Below, in pieces: positions 24,801-34,744 of a DNA stretch of 64,000 nt. The stretch spans positions 8,394,118-8,458,117 of the forward strand of contig CAUJGJ010000444.1 of assembly GCA_963170055.1 (NCBI GenBank), read 5' to 3'. Positions within the stretch are counted from its first letter, which is position 1; every line of letters begins with the position of its first letter. The position numbers and the translations under genes are program-made. The notes beneath the pieces were generated by a model. The model searched no databases. It was not told the DNA's origin and saw only the letters and a program-made list of their open reading frames with translations. Source of the DNA: Halisarca cf. caerulea (taxonomy: Eukaryota > Porifera > Demospongiae > Chondrillida > Halisarcidae).

Positions 24801-25080
24801 CAAAGTGGTGCTTGATTCATTGAACAGTTTACACAGATACCCAATTGGGCAATATATCAATGAATTGAAGGCAAAAGAAACAGAAGCCATTACAACGGCT
24901 CGGATGTTCCGGGATAAGTACGAGGAGAGCGAACGTGAAAGGACCAGAGATGCATTGCAGAAGAAAGATGAGATTTTGGGAATACGCACATTTTGGAGAA
25001 AGAATGTAGCCGAACAGGGTTCAAGGGGTGGGAGAATGGTTAATTTATCACTGAACAAAGTTTCTGGCGACAAGGACTAG
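21819..25080 (+). CDS. Third (cargo-type) gene of element C, unknown 390-aa coiled-coil protein
   Basis: Exon 1 is tiny (21819-21850, MMYSQRSNNYR, ending at CCG|GTGAGT), and exon 2 (23940-25080) follows after TTGTACAG; the phase-2 join restores the open frame FRAFRSESSLQQRKRVKQEL. The intron holds the 71-bp minisatellite. Features are a basic N-terminal segment, a tandem 27-residue duplication (INSQNEETPNPGSSAVVIPI and IDSQNEETPNPGSSTVVIPV), a serine/acidic middle and a C-terminal coiled coil (ELKAKETEAITTARMFRDKY). I do not recognise the family. It is divergent to the accessory gene and convergent with the transposase, 155 bp apart. Function is unknown. Confidence 0.6.
22240..23860. repeat. 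71-bp minisatellite array with higher-order structure
   Basis: About 20 units with the core AGAGTGGACCGTATCTGCCA and TAGGCCCTTGTTTGTATTCA repeat every 71-72 bp. A deleted-unit variant marked by GATGAGAGTGTCCATGCATG recurs near 22675, 23236 and 23655, so multi-unit blocks have been duplicated. A variant unit with GGGTTCTTTAA closes both edges of the array. Open frames across it are artefacts. Confidence 0.92.
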
Positions 25081-25235
25081 CTAATATACTTTGGAGGATA
25101 TTGTCTCTTTGAAATTCATGCATGCATTAGTGTTCTGTACTAAATTATATATAATGATCACTTATATAATAATTATAATTATATGCAATGAGCAACTTAT
25201 GCATGTACAATTATACATACGGTGTACACACAATA

Positions 25236-27848
25236 CTAATAGCTAAATTGCAATGGTAAGTGACAAGCAATAAAAACATCTTCAACCATATCTCCAAAGT
25301 CAACTTTCAAGGTAACATGCGCACATCTACCAGTAATCCTTTGAATAGGTAAGAAGCTGTACGTATTCACAATTCTAGGAGCAATGGGATCACAAACTTT
25401 AAAAGACAATCCATACCAATTTTCATGTCTATGTTTCTTAAACCAATGTAATGTTTTCACAGGCCTAGGGTTCAATCCTTGAGCTTCTTCTACTGGCCAG
25501 TGGGCTTGGATAATAGAAGAATTTCGGCTAGATCTGGGCAAGCAAGACCCGATCAAAGTATCGGATATGTTGATCCGCCCAAATTGTAAAAAATAACGCT
25601 GTACTTGGACGTCTGGGCCAAAGAGCATTTCCACAATAGTACATGCAGACACGTATTCTGACGAAGAGAAAATCTTCTCCTTAAAAGGTCCAATTGGGGT
25701 GAGTCCTGACCTAAATGCACAGTACAAATTAGGACTGATGGCAATCTCCCCCAAAGGCAATTCAAGGAGTGCCACCACATTATCTTGAAAACGTTCATAG
25801 TATGTTTTCACATAAGTATTGCCTTTGGATGGTAAAGTTGCTTTAAAATTGTTATCATTAAGACAAGAATCAAGTGCAAGATTACAATTAAGTGACTGGT
25901 GCTGCAAAAACGTCTTCATGATTTGTGATTCAATACACTTGTTGTTGGTATGATACGATCCAAGCATGCCATTATATCTTTCGAAGGCGTACAACCAGAA
26001 ACCACTTGTTGAGCCATAGTCTTTAATACACTGTGCAAGATGTAGATGTAAGTGCATATTCATTGTGCAGGATTTCTCTCCGTACAAAGCACAAAACTGC
26101 TGACAAAAAGCTAACAGACGTCTGTCTGCTTCCTCAATGCTGGAGATTCTAATAGAGCGTGATACAGCTGTTGTACATGCACTAACAAATAGCATCCAAC
26201 ATCGCCAATGTAAATCATCAATGCACCCTTTCAGTAAAACTGGTGAAAATATAGTGATCCAATTCCTCCATTGATCAGCAGTAAAGCCACCAAACTTTGA
26301 AGATATGTTTGTAGGCAAGCGTCCAACACCATCTGGAACTACATATGCACGGCACTTCTCCTCAATTCCTGATAAAGCAACAGTTGACAATGTTCCACTT
26401 GTTAACCAGACCTCCATCATGTGTTTTCCAGTACCTAAGAATAAGTTGTGCATTGGATCTATAGCTGAAAAGCGCACAGGTTTAAAATATGCTAAATCCA
26501 TTAGTGCAGAATAACGACCACCAATTTCAGATTCCAGTGATTTAGTAGCAGCTTGAGTGTTACATCGTTCCTTTGTCAACATTGTCGTACATTTTGAAAC
26601 AAAAATCTCATCTTCCCTTGATGGCCATTGGGAACGATCGAAACCTGAATAATTAGTCCAATTAGAGACTTCATCTCTAACATGTTCAAAGGGTTTGAGG
26701 CATTTGTTGCATGCTAAAACTGCTCTTATGCCTACAAACCCAAGTACCTTTTTCGTGGCAGGAATATCGCAAGCAACGCAAGTAACAGCCACCCTGAGAG
26801 TAACCTTAGTACCATTTGGAGTGCTAACGGCAATTCCTTTAGCCCAAGCTTCCTTTAGTTCTAAAAGAAGTGGCCCTAAATAACTATTAATAGTTAATTT
26901 AGGCTCTGATGGTCCAGGTATCAAACCCACTAGTAAAATATTTTCAGGACGATTGCGAAGAGCCCTAGGAAGATTTTGTATGGTGAGATATATTGCACCA
27001 AGAGAGTAAATACTTCGCGCATATGGTGAAAACCAATCCACATTCAGAGTTAAAAGATAGTTATAAGGTGCCTTCAAAAAGCCATTGTCCACAAATTCCC
27101 TCCATATAGCCCCATCATAGATATCACACAAGTATCCATATTCTGAAAAGAGAGGCCTATTGCGCCATTGTTCACAGCATTCTAAGAATCCTGGAGTTGC
27201 TGCTAGTCGAGAAAGTGCGGTGGACAAAGGTTGATAAGGATACACACATATAGGTCTATGTATAAGACCCTTCTTTGTAATAATGGCATTCAATATATTG
27301 CCCCCACATTCAGTACGCCGAGAAAGTTGAGGATGACAGGGGTAGCGAACATAAGAACAGGTTTTTGCTTGATAACCATTCGCTTTTCTCAAAAGGCATT
27401 GGCCGACTTCATAGACAGTGCTACATTTAGTACAAACAGCATATTTTGTGTACAGCTTGCTAGGATCATCAAATTTTAGATGCTTGTGAATGGTTTTCAA
27501 TGTCAAAGGAACCCTATCCCTCTGAAGTGCCAACTCCTCATTACTATATGCAGCTGCAATAGCACCAATGAAAAACTTAAAGAACCTTAAAATACTTCCT
27601 ATTGCAGCAGCAGAAATGTTGAAAGCAGCTTTCCAATGTAGAAGAAAAACGAAAAAATAAAGAATAGGTTTGAACCTATCGTCTTTCAAATCACCAACCG
27701 GAGCCGGTTCCACTTCCTCATCACTTGAGTCAGTATCATCCAATATCATCTGCATTGTATGATATAAATATTAAATATAACACATGCATCAAACATGCAT
27801 ACATGAATGCATGCACACATGCACGCACGCACAATGTCATACACACTG

Positions 27849-27901
<53 letters not shown>

Positions 27902-28221
27902 GCACACACACACACACATGCACACGTACACACGCACACACACACGTACACGTACATACACAGGTGGGACTGAAATGTAGACACTCACAGTTTCTCTGTC
28001 ATACTCATCTATATCCTCAGCATCACTGGTATCTTCAGCACTTAGTCTATCATCATCCATTTCAAAATTATCAACTCGCAACTCCAGATCATCTGAGTCC
28101 TCTAAAACATTTAAAAGAGGCATTGACATTAAACCATGAGTCTCTCACTATAATAGGTCCGATCCTCCTCTAGATCTCTGACTGTGTCACAGAGATCTAG
28201 AGGAGGAGCTATTATAGTTTG

Positions 28222-28273
<52 letters not shown>

Positions 28274-28300
28274 GGTGGGTGTGTACGTGTGTGTGTGTAT

Positions 28301-28367
<67 letters not shown>

Positions 28368-28497
28368 ATGTGTATCTGTGTGTGTGAATACATGCGTGTT
28401 TGTGTGTGTGTGCATGTGTGTGCATGTGTGTGCGTGTGTGCGTGTGTGTGCGCGCGTGCGCATGTGTGTGTGTGTGTGCGTGTGTGCGTGCGTGCTG

Positions 28498-28571
<74 letters not shown>

Positions 28572-29828
28572 AACTGTGAACATCATGCACTTATATATAT
28601 ATATAAGTTGAGTTGTCTGGAGAAATTTGGCTGGCAGGATCTAGGGGCAGAAAGTTTGCGGGGTGTGTTGGAGGCAGAGTTGAAAGGGATGTTAGAGAGT
28701 ATTGCATGGAGGAGAGTGAAGGAGGAATGGAGGGATGAATTGGAAAAGAAGCCCAAGTTGGTGATGCTAAAGAAAATTATGGAATTATATATATATATCT
28801 ATAGAAGAGGATCTGATATCAAGTTGTGCTGGATGGAAGGTGAAGATTGAGAGGAAGATGTTGTTGAAACTCAGAGGTGGTACTGCTGCTTTTCAGGTGG
28901 AGTTAGGTAGGTGGCATGGAGTAAGGAGAGAAGACAGAATGTGCAAAGAGTGTAACAGCAGTGAGGTGGAGGATGTGGTACACTGGCTAGTGAGATGCCC
29001 AGTGTGGAGCAGATTACGAGAATCATTGAGGAGCCATTGTACAATCAGGCATGGGCAAAATGAAGAGGAAGAAGCAGCTAACATTTTGTGTCAGGCTTGT
29101 GTTAACCATAACATCACTCGAGGGGTCAGGGCCATGTATGAGGCAAGGTTTGGACCCTTGTAGAGCAACCTGATTTTGGTCTCCAATCAACGAGCAGATT
29201 ATAGACCTGTTTAATTGTGTGCATTATTCAATGGTTTCTTTTTATTTTTTATCTTATGTTTATTGTATAGTATGTATAGTGCTGCATGGGACTACACTAG
29301 GTCCTAGTGCCTTAGATGGCATGATGCACTGAAATAATCATTGATTGATTGATTGATTGATATATAATAGAATATAATGCTTATTATGCCTCTTCTGTGT
29401 GCCAGCTATATTAGATGCCCCTCATGTGTATCCATGATTGCATGTCCTGGATGCATGTATGTGTATATTATACTTTAAAAGATTTAAAGCTTTGAGCTAT
29501 AATATTGCAGCAGTTGTATGTACGATTACACGCGACGCTGGTATAATATATTATGATAAATCGTATACTCACTCCGAGTCAATTTTGGTTGCATTGATTC
29601 CTGATCCAAGGGAATAGGATCAACGTTACCCTCAGCGTTGTCACAAATGTGCATGTCCGGTTCGCGTTCGGTCTGAGCTGAGGAAGTGCAGCTGGAGCCC
29701 TCGCGGTGTCGGTAGTACGTTCTCTTAGAAACCGTTTGATTACAGTGACTACAAAACTTTCGATCACAAGATGTTTTCAAGCGTTTGGTCTCGGACATAC
29801 TTGCAATTGATTCGCTATCCTTCGACAT
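25236..29828 (-). CDS. tnp2-type transposase of element C (3 exons, about 941 aa)
   Basis: Exons are 29828-29630, 28101-27989 and 27749-25236, with phases 1 and 0 and canonical splice sites. Exon 1 has a finger like that of element A ([17 protein letters not shown]). Exon 2 is acidic ([18 protein letters not shown]). Exon 3 has a CTKC zinc-ribbon-like part and the tnp2 core: [45 protein letters not shown]...[23 protein letters not shown], and a DUF4218-like end ([18 protein letters not shown]...[10 protein letters not shown]). The frame is open throughout. It is clearly a paralogue of the element-A transposase but well diverged, so the two elements are separate lineages. Intron 1 holds microsatellites and a non-LTR fragment. 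Confidence 0.82.
27853..27960. repeat. CA microsatellite
   Basis: A CA tract with CGCACG and CGTACA interruptions lies in the second intron of the element-C transposase. Confidence 0.9.
28218..28571. repeat. Long GT microsatellite
   Basis: About 350 bp of GT repeats, with GGGTGGGTGGG and GCGCGTGCGC interruptions, lie in intron 1 of the element-C transposase. Just to its left (28148-28213) is a palindrome with arms ATAATAGGTCCGATCCTCCT-like and GATCTAGAGGAGGAG. Confidence 0.9.
28600..29362 (+). mobile_element. 5'-truncated non-LTR retrotransposon with (TTGA)n tail
   Basis: The segment 28856-29163 encodes [29 protein letters not shown]...[15 protein letters not shown], the post-reverse-transcriptase C-terminal zinc motif of many non-LTR retrotransposons. 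A 3' UTR with GGACTACACTAGGTCCTAGT follows, and the copy ends in repeated TTGATTGATTGATTGATTGA near 29341-29361. The 5' end is lost, as usual for target-primed insertion, and a frame break occurs near 28850. Confidence 0.8.
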
Positions 29829-29985
29829 AATATACTAGACACACAAAAGCCTATTGTCTAAAAGACTACGTTGATGTTGCGGGTTGCACACGAGAACACA
29901 CGGGAAGAAAACGGTTACCGCGGCTACGGGTATTCCGTCAAATACCGTATACCACTAATATGACGGAATCCGTATTATATCGTCA
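29829..29985. promoter_or_regulatory. Promoter of the element-C transposase and right subterminal region
   Basis: The stretch is dense in ACGG/CCGT motifs, including CTACGGGTATTCCGTC and TGACGGAATCCGTA, matching the left-end style of element C. It must also hold the transposase promoter since the start codon is at 29828. Confidence 0.5.
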
Positions 29986-30271
29986 TGTCATACGTTTCTT
30001 CCTGTGTATGTGGGAGAATGTCCTGAAACTTGAAATGATGTCGAGTGAGAACAGTGGAGATGATAGCAGTGATGACACCATTTATGTTAAGCTTCTGCCT
30101 TGGAGATCAAGTCAAGTGAACTCTTTCATGGCTCGACTAGATGATCAGGCACAGTCCAGTAAGTCGGCAACCTCCAAACGTCTATCCAAGAAGCGTACGG
30201 TTGGTGAAAATTCTTCTCGTTCTCAACCATGTGATAAGGACTTACCATTGTGGGCGTTCTCGAAGCAATGA

Positions 30272-30800
30272 CTGTATGGTCTTGGTACCTGGGCACCATG
30301 GTAATACAAGGTCACACGAGAAACTCTATATCCAACATCAGTAGAATATTGTAACTTGACTCTTAGACTGCATGATTATTTTGCTGACTTAAGGTTGAAG
30401 TTTTCAATGCCCTTTGATTTTTATCTTTATAATATTATTAGTGTGATTTTGATGATTTTTACAGCATTTTCAAACTTTCAATGTAATTATCTTAAATTGG
30501 CTAGTATATATGTGAGAAAATGTCCTGAAACTAGAAGACAGAACATGCATTGCATGACATGCTTCTGGTGTGACACCCACCATGTAGTTTGTCAGGATCC
30601 TGCCAAGTGCACACCACATTACATGCTATGCAACTCAACAGCTATAGAAAATCCTAGTGGAAATTTGCCCTGTACTTCTACAGGAAAAACGCCAGGAATT
30701 TACATATGTCCTCCTGAAGCCCAGTTGTCATGAAATGTTACATGTACTGAACCTATCCTGTGGATGTCATGGTATTGGAAATACAACTTTTGACATAGTG
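30272..30800. other. Right subterminal region of element A
   Basis: No gene is supported, although one cysteine-containing frame spans 30356-30733. GGAAATTT (30658), GGAAAAAC (30681) and GGAATTT (30695) repeat the subterminal motif seen at the left end of element A. Confidence 0.5.
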
Positions 30801-31060
30801 ACAGCTGTGGAGTGGAGCATCATCACCCAACATTTAACTTAGTAAGTTTTCAATCTGTGCTTTCATGTGAAGCCACTTCTATGTCCAATTTTAAAAGCCG
30901 AGATCCTAACCACTGCCCTGTAATTGTTTTCATTTGGACTTCTGGTGTGTAATGCTCGTCATGATCTTTTGCATGATCAATGCGAAACACACCAAGTGGT
31001 CCTGTATAGAGTTCGATTTCCATTCCACATGCAAGATATGGACTGGGTTTCACACTTACG
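30801..31060. repeat. Right half of the family-H repeat that element A interrupted
   Basis: From ACAGCTGTGGAGTGGAGCAT through TTTTCAATCTGTGCTTTC and GAGATCCTAACCACTGCC the sequence follows the reverse complement of the H copies near 35.8 and 38.1 kb. Its missing left half is at about 6913-6970. Confidence 0.7.
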
Positions 31061-31540
31061 AATATTAATGACTAAAATTTAAATATTCCTAAGATTATTA
31101 ACCATGTAGGCAAACTGTCTAGAACACTACATGTGTAATTGTCTAGGACTTTGTACGTATGTATAATTGTGTTTCTATTACTACATATATATGGTGGTTG
31201 CTTGCATGATTGACTTGTAACTCTTAGACTATTGCTGTCTCTTATTGATTAAACCTTGTTTGTGTATGTGCATGATCCTATTTTTAGTAGCCACGTGTTG
31301 TAGTAGGTGTTACCTCGTGTTCTAGAGTAGTCTAGTGAGTTGTAGAGTGTTGCTGTAGTTTTAGTTTTACTTGATTGCTAATTCAACTGTGATTGTTGTT
31401 TTGTCAAGTTCGGTTTGCTCGGATCGCGTACGCGTATTACAACCATATTCATGCAACTTAAAATTGTATTCATAATCTAAAGAATTATTCATAATTGCAA
31501 TCTGTGTATTAAAATACCTGTAACAAACTATGTCATTGTG

Positions 31541-33075
31541 CTAAACTACACTATTAGGGCATGTTCTCTTTGTGTGTCCCTCTCCTTTACAAAGAGAACA
31601 TTGTCGGCCTTTGGTACCAGCAGAATTCGCAGTGTTGGAAATATTGCTGGTGCCAATGTATGGATTGTCTGATGGTTTGGGCAGTAGTGGTTTTGGGCAT
31701 GAGATGTTGCCCGAAAGATTACTGGAGCAGAAAGGACGGATCTTTTCATACAGATACCACTGGCAGGCTAAATCTAAACCTTTTGGTAAAATCTCAGTGG
31801 GGTGGTCTCCTCTATCAGGCTGAGCTCCTTTCAGTGTGGTGACACTTTTCTCAGGTGATTGTGAATGCTCACGAACAAACACAGTTCCTGGATGAAGAAG
31901 GTCGAATCGAAACACATGGTATGAGGTAATCCCTGGTATGATTTTGAAATACTGGAGTAAAAATTTTGACCACTCATAGAAGTGTACAACCCTTCCCTTT
32001 TGGAATTGTGCACCAGCTGCGTTAGCTGAATTAGCTCCAACCACTGATGACTGTTCCACAGGACGAGCTATGCAACCCGTGGTGTCCACCCTTGTCCTCC
32101 TCTATGTCTTCTTGATAAGGCCAAAATGCCCATCACGTGTGAACTTTGTGTGACCTTAAAAAGCATGAATGATAAAATAACTGACTTCTTCTTACCCATG
32201 AGTATAAGGTACTACAGGTAGTGGATGAGGCAGTTGTTCTTATTCTGCCCAATACAATTGTCAGCATGAAGCAGGAGATGGTCTTCCTGTTGGGCATGGG
32301 CACTTTCAATAGTGATGGAATAAACTGACTGTGCATGGCATTGTTACCTTTCCCAATAACCTCTTCCTCATCAATGAGATAGTTGACCTGCTTACCCAAA
32401 GGCTTACAGAAAATGCCAAAAATCTGGGATTTGTGAGCTGAAAGGAAATGAGCAGGTCCTGGTTGCTGAGGATCATTGGGAAAGCGTACCTGCTGCGCAT
32501 AGTCGAAGCTATATATAGTGCATCAATTTTGGTTGGTGTGTCTCCTCATCGTAATTACTCTCTACTTTGCAATCTTCTATCTGCTTATTGTACCATCCAC
32601 GCTCCGTCTTAACAAGGGTTAGATTCTGCCAATCTCAGATGATCTGATTTCTCATCTTCCGAGAGGTGGCCGGAGCGGATGATGCTGGCAATGTTCTTTT
32701 GGCATTCAAAACACAAATCCGATGATGGCTTCATTTTACCAATGGAAGGCAGCAGGCTACTCCACAGATTGTATATAGAAGGTGGTCTTTCCTATGGGTA
32801 TATATCACTACATGGAATACAAGCAACTTTGTAGTCACGGTAGATGGCACTCTTTGGCATATCAGATGGCAACAAAATTACTTTGTCTTCCTGATTTAGA
32901 AGGTGTCCAGGTAGGAGTAAACCATGAATACTTGCTACATTCTGAATGAAGTCACAGACTCGAGATACTTCTGTGTATGATATCCTGTTGTACCTTGGTA
33001 GCTTGGAATTGCCATGGACTTTGCCAACTACACCATGTTTGTCAACGGTTGAGCACAGGTATTCCATGCGTTCCT
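31541..33075 (-). pseudogene. Decayed transposon-type gene with HADNC..GQNKNN motif and CCHC knuckle
   Basis: Pieces in order on the minus strand are VCDFIQNVASIHGLLLPGH...ILLPSDMPKSAIYRDYK (about 33050-32800), QVRFPNDPQQPGPAHFLSAH and KQVNYLIDEEEVIGKGNNAM (about 32490-32330), LHADNCIGQNKNNCLIHYL (about 32275-32215), GHTKFTRDGHFGLIKKT (about 32150-32100), KGRVVHFYEWSKFLLQYFKI...PKGLDLACQWYLYEKIRPFC, and a terminal CCHC knuckle (CSLCKGEGHTKRTC). This order matches an abundant uncharacterised family in fish, molluscs and cnidarians. At least one frameshift (near 32275) and in-frame stops after HYL and LIKKT show it is dead. The D-N-GQNKN motif suggests an RNase-H-like nuclease, which is inference. 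Confidence 0.75.
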
Positions 33076-33320
33076 TGTCAACTGTGTATGCAGGTATGTT
33101 ATGTCTAATTTCTGGACATAAAACAAAATGGCGGATGTCTTCCAGGTACTATATATAATTTTTCGCTTCGGTCTTCGTCCAACGCAGGTAGGTTATGTCT
33201 GAAAACGGGGGAGGATTGTTTATGGTAAAGCAGAATTGTTTACATAACATTTACTTTGTTTACATTGGAAGGAATTTCACGCAAGGGTCACATGATTTCA
33301 ACGCTAAACGCCTTGAACAA

Positions 33321-33529
33321 AGTAAAACACTACAAAATCAGAGGTCCAAAGGTGTTCTTTCATTGCTGATTTCATTCTAAGCTTCAATATGGAAGATTTC
33401 ATTCATATTAAAATTAGTTAAGCAGCTATACTGCCAGTACGCGCGGCCGTCTTGCTTGGTATGACGTAATCAAACCACGTGACTGCATGTGATGTCAACC
33501 TACCGAGCAGTCAAGTTTGATAAGAAAAC
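33321..33529 (+). repeat. 209-bp direct repeat, copy 1
   Basis: This segment is identical by eye to 34169-34377. It includes the string ACGCGCGGCCGTCTTGCTTG. Confidence 0.85.
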
Positions 33530-33700
33530 TTTAACAAAAATTCTGGTAGAAGAGATCTCTGAGTTTGGCTTTGAAACTTTAGTATGTTGTTCCTAAAGGA
33601 CCAAACCTCCAAAATCGAATCTTGCAACTTTGTACGTTGTCCCATTCCTTTTATGTCCAGCGTCTTGTAGCTGAGGACCTTCTTTTTTTAAAACCCGGGA

Positions 33701-34036
33701 CATAACAGCCGTGGAAAGGAGCTGCAAGATGCAAGATTCGATTTAGTAAGATTTCAATCTGTGCTTTCGTTTGAACCTAGTTTTGTGAGCAAAAGCCCGG
33801 ATCTTTACTACCAGAATTTGGCATTTTCACTTTTTTCGATATGATAAAAGAAAACATGGCATATGTAATTTATGACTGTCGTATTATCTTTTTAGCGATT
33901 CAGATACTAAGCATATATGTTCTAGATACGGTAAAAGGTGTTATTAGAACATGTACTCATATTCAAACAGAAAACAAGCTGAATATTTGAAGGACCACGA
34001 AGACGACGCCACTTTGTTTTATGTCCATAAATCGGA
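33701..34036 (+). repeat. 336-bp perfect inverted repeat, left arm
   Basis: By eye the whole arm is the exact reverse complement of 34399-34734, with identical length. The arm starts CATAACAGCCGTGGAAAGG and ends TATGTCCATAAATCGGA. Confidence 0.88.
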
Positions 34037-34168
34037 CATAACATACCTGCGGAATGTAAGTAGACTTCTGAAAATAGTCAAAACGGCATCTGTCATACAT
34101 GTACTTGGCTTGGAAAGAGACAAAAGCTAGCTTTAACTTTTTAACGCCCGTGTTATTTTGTCATCGTT

Positions 34169-34377
34169 AGTAAAACACTACAAAATCAGAGGTCCAAAGG
34201 TGTTCTTTCATTGCTGATTTCATTCTAAGCTTCAATATGGAAGATTTCATTCATATTAAAATTAGTTAAGCAGCTATACTGCCAGTACGCGCGGCCGTCT
34301 TGCTTGGTATGACGTAATCAAACCACGTGACTGCATGTGATGTCAACCTACCGAGCAGTCAAGTTTGATAAGAAAAC
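34169..34377 (+). repeat. 209-bp direct repeat, copy 2
   Basis: This is the second copy of 33321-33529, lying in the 362-bp spacer between the two inverted-repeat arms. Confidence 0.85.
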
Positions 34378-34398
34378 ATAACAGCCGCGGAAAGGATT

Positions 34399-34734
34399 TC
34401 CGATTTATGGACATAAAACAAAGTGGCGTCGTCTTCGTGGTCCTTCAAATATTCAGCTTGTTTTCTGTTTGAATATGAGTACATGTTCTAATAACACCTT
34501 TTACCGTATCTAGAACATATATGCTTAGTATCTGAATCGCTAAAAAGATAATACGACAGTCATAAATTACATATGCCATGTTTTCTTTTATCATATCGAA
34601 AAAAGTGAAAATGCCAAATTCTGGTAGTAAAGATCCGGGCTTTTGCTCACAAAACTAGGTTCAAACGAAAGCACAGATTGAAATCTTACTAAATCGAATC
34701 TTGCATCTTGCAGCTCCTTTCCACGGCTGTTATG
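34399..34734 (-). repeat. 336-bp perfect inverted repeat, right arm
   Basis: This is the reverse-complement partner of 33701-34036, ending CCACGGCTGTTATG. Confidence 0.88.
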
Positions 34735-34744
34735 TTACACCTGT

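Larger units (their letters stand above)
19885..29985. mobile_element. Element C: about 10.1-kb three-gene tnp2 element inserted in the element-A accessory gene
   Basis: The coding sequence of the host gene stops at about 19880 and resumes at about 29985. Just inside the left side is AATACGGCAACCGT and just inside the right side, read inward, AATACGGATTCCGT; the palindromic motif ACGGGTATYCCGT occurs near both ends (about 19945 and 29927), in regions dense in ACGG/CCGT. The exact ends and target duplication are not resolved; no CACTA terminus is seen. Genes are an accessory gene (20280-21668, minus), a cargo-type gene (21819-25080, plus) and a tnp2 transposase (25236-29828, minus). Confidence 0.65.
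18404..30271 (+). pseudogene. Accessory gene of element A, split by the 10.1-kb element C
   Basis: Exon 1 (18404-19003, 200 codons, ending at AGT|GTGAGT) is serine- and charge-rich and ends in a short coiled coil (VAQRLNNTEKRLDKVEVEV). Later exon pieces are RETRRVYGMLQQEDENFLGW (from 19262), FKDEANQKTLQDLIREVKGL (about 19432-19520), AAYRYYRTQCEEASAERRGK (about 19608-19717) and KLQDRKVALKSMSVDDEKYR (from 19801). The frame is then lost in foreign sequence at about 19885. The expected continuation, VLKLEMMSSENSGDD...KLLPWRSSQVNSFMARLD...LPLWAFSK, appears at about 29990-30271. The S-E-x-S-G-D-D...PWRS...LD signature also occurs in the accessory gene of element C. A DNA-binding accessory role like plant TNPA is inferred. 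Two inner exon junctions lack canonical sites, so exon limits there are approximate. Confidence 0.6.
6971..30800. mobile_element. Element A: 23.8-kb CACTA/EnSpm-type transposon carrying nested elements
   Basis: The left end is CACTGTTCGAAAAATTAAAT at 6971 and the right end, read inward from 30800, is CACTATGTCAAAAGTTGTAT; both 24-bp ends finish in ATTTCC and agree at about 17 of 24 positions. The 3-bp target duplication ACA is at 6968-6970 and 30801-30803, as expected for CACTA elements. The flanks are two halves of family-H repeat: the left flank matches the H sequence up to GGACATAACA and the right flank continues at GCCGTGGAGTGG in intact H copies. Near each end GGAAATTT/AAATTTCC motifs recur (6985-7085 and 30658-30702), like subterminal transposase-binding sites. 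The payload is a tnp2 transposase (minus) and a divergent accessory gene (plus). Subtracting the nested A2 and C elements leaves about 6.9 kb. Confidence 0.8.
33090..34050. repeat. Family-H related segment with GCAGGTADGTTATGTC ends
   Basis: GCAGGTATGTTATGTC starts at 33090 and GCAGGTAGGTTATGTC at 33184; the inverted form GGACATAACATACCTGC ends at 34050. Next to the outer end is a small hairpin (TATGTC...GACATA) and ACAAAATGGCGG. The interior around 33500-33640 aligns in reverse with H sequence near 38280-38360. Confidence 0.6.

Noticed and set aside
30356..30733. 125-codon cysteine-containing frame
   Set aside because: It lies in the subterminal region of element A, shows no recognisable domain, and overlaps end motifs.
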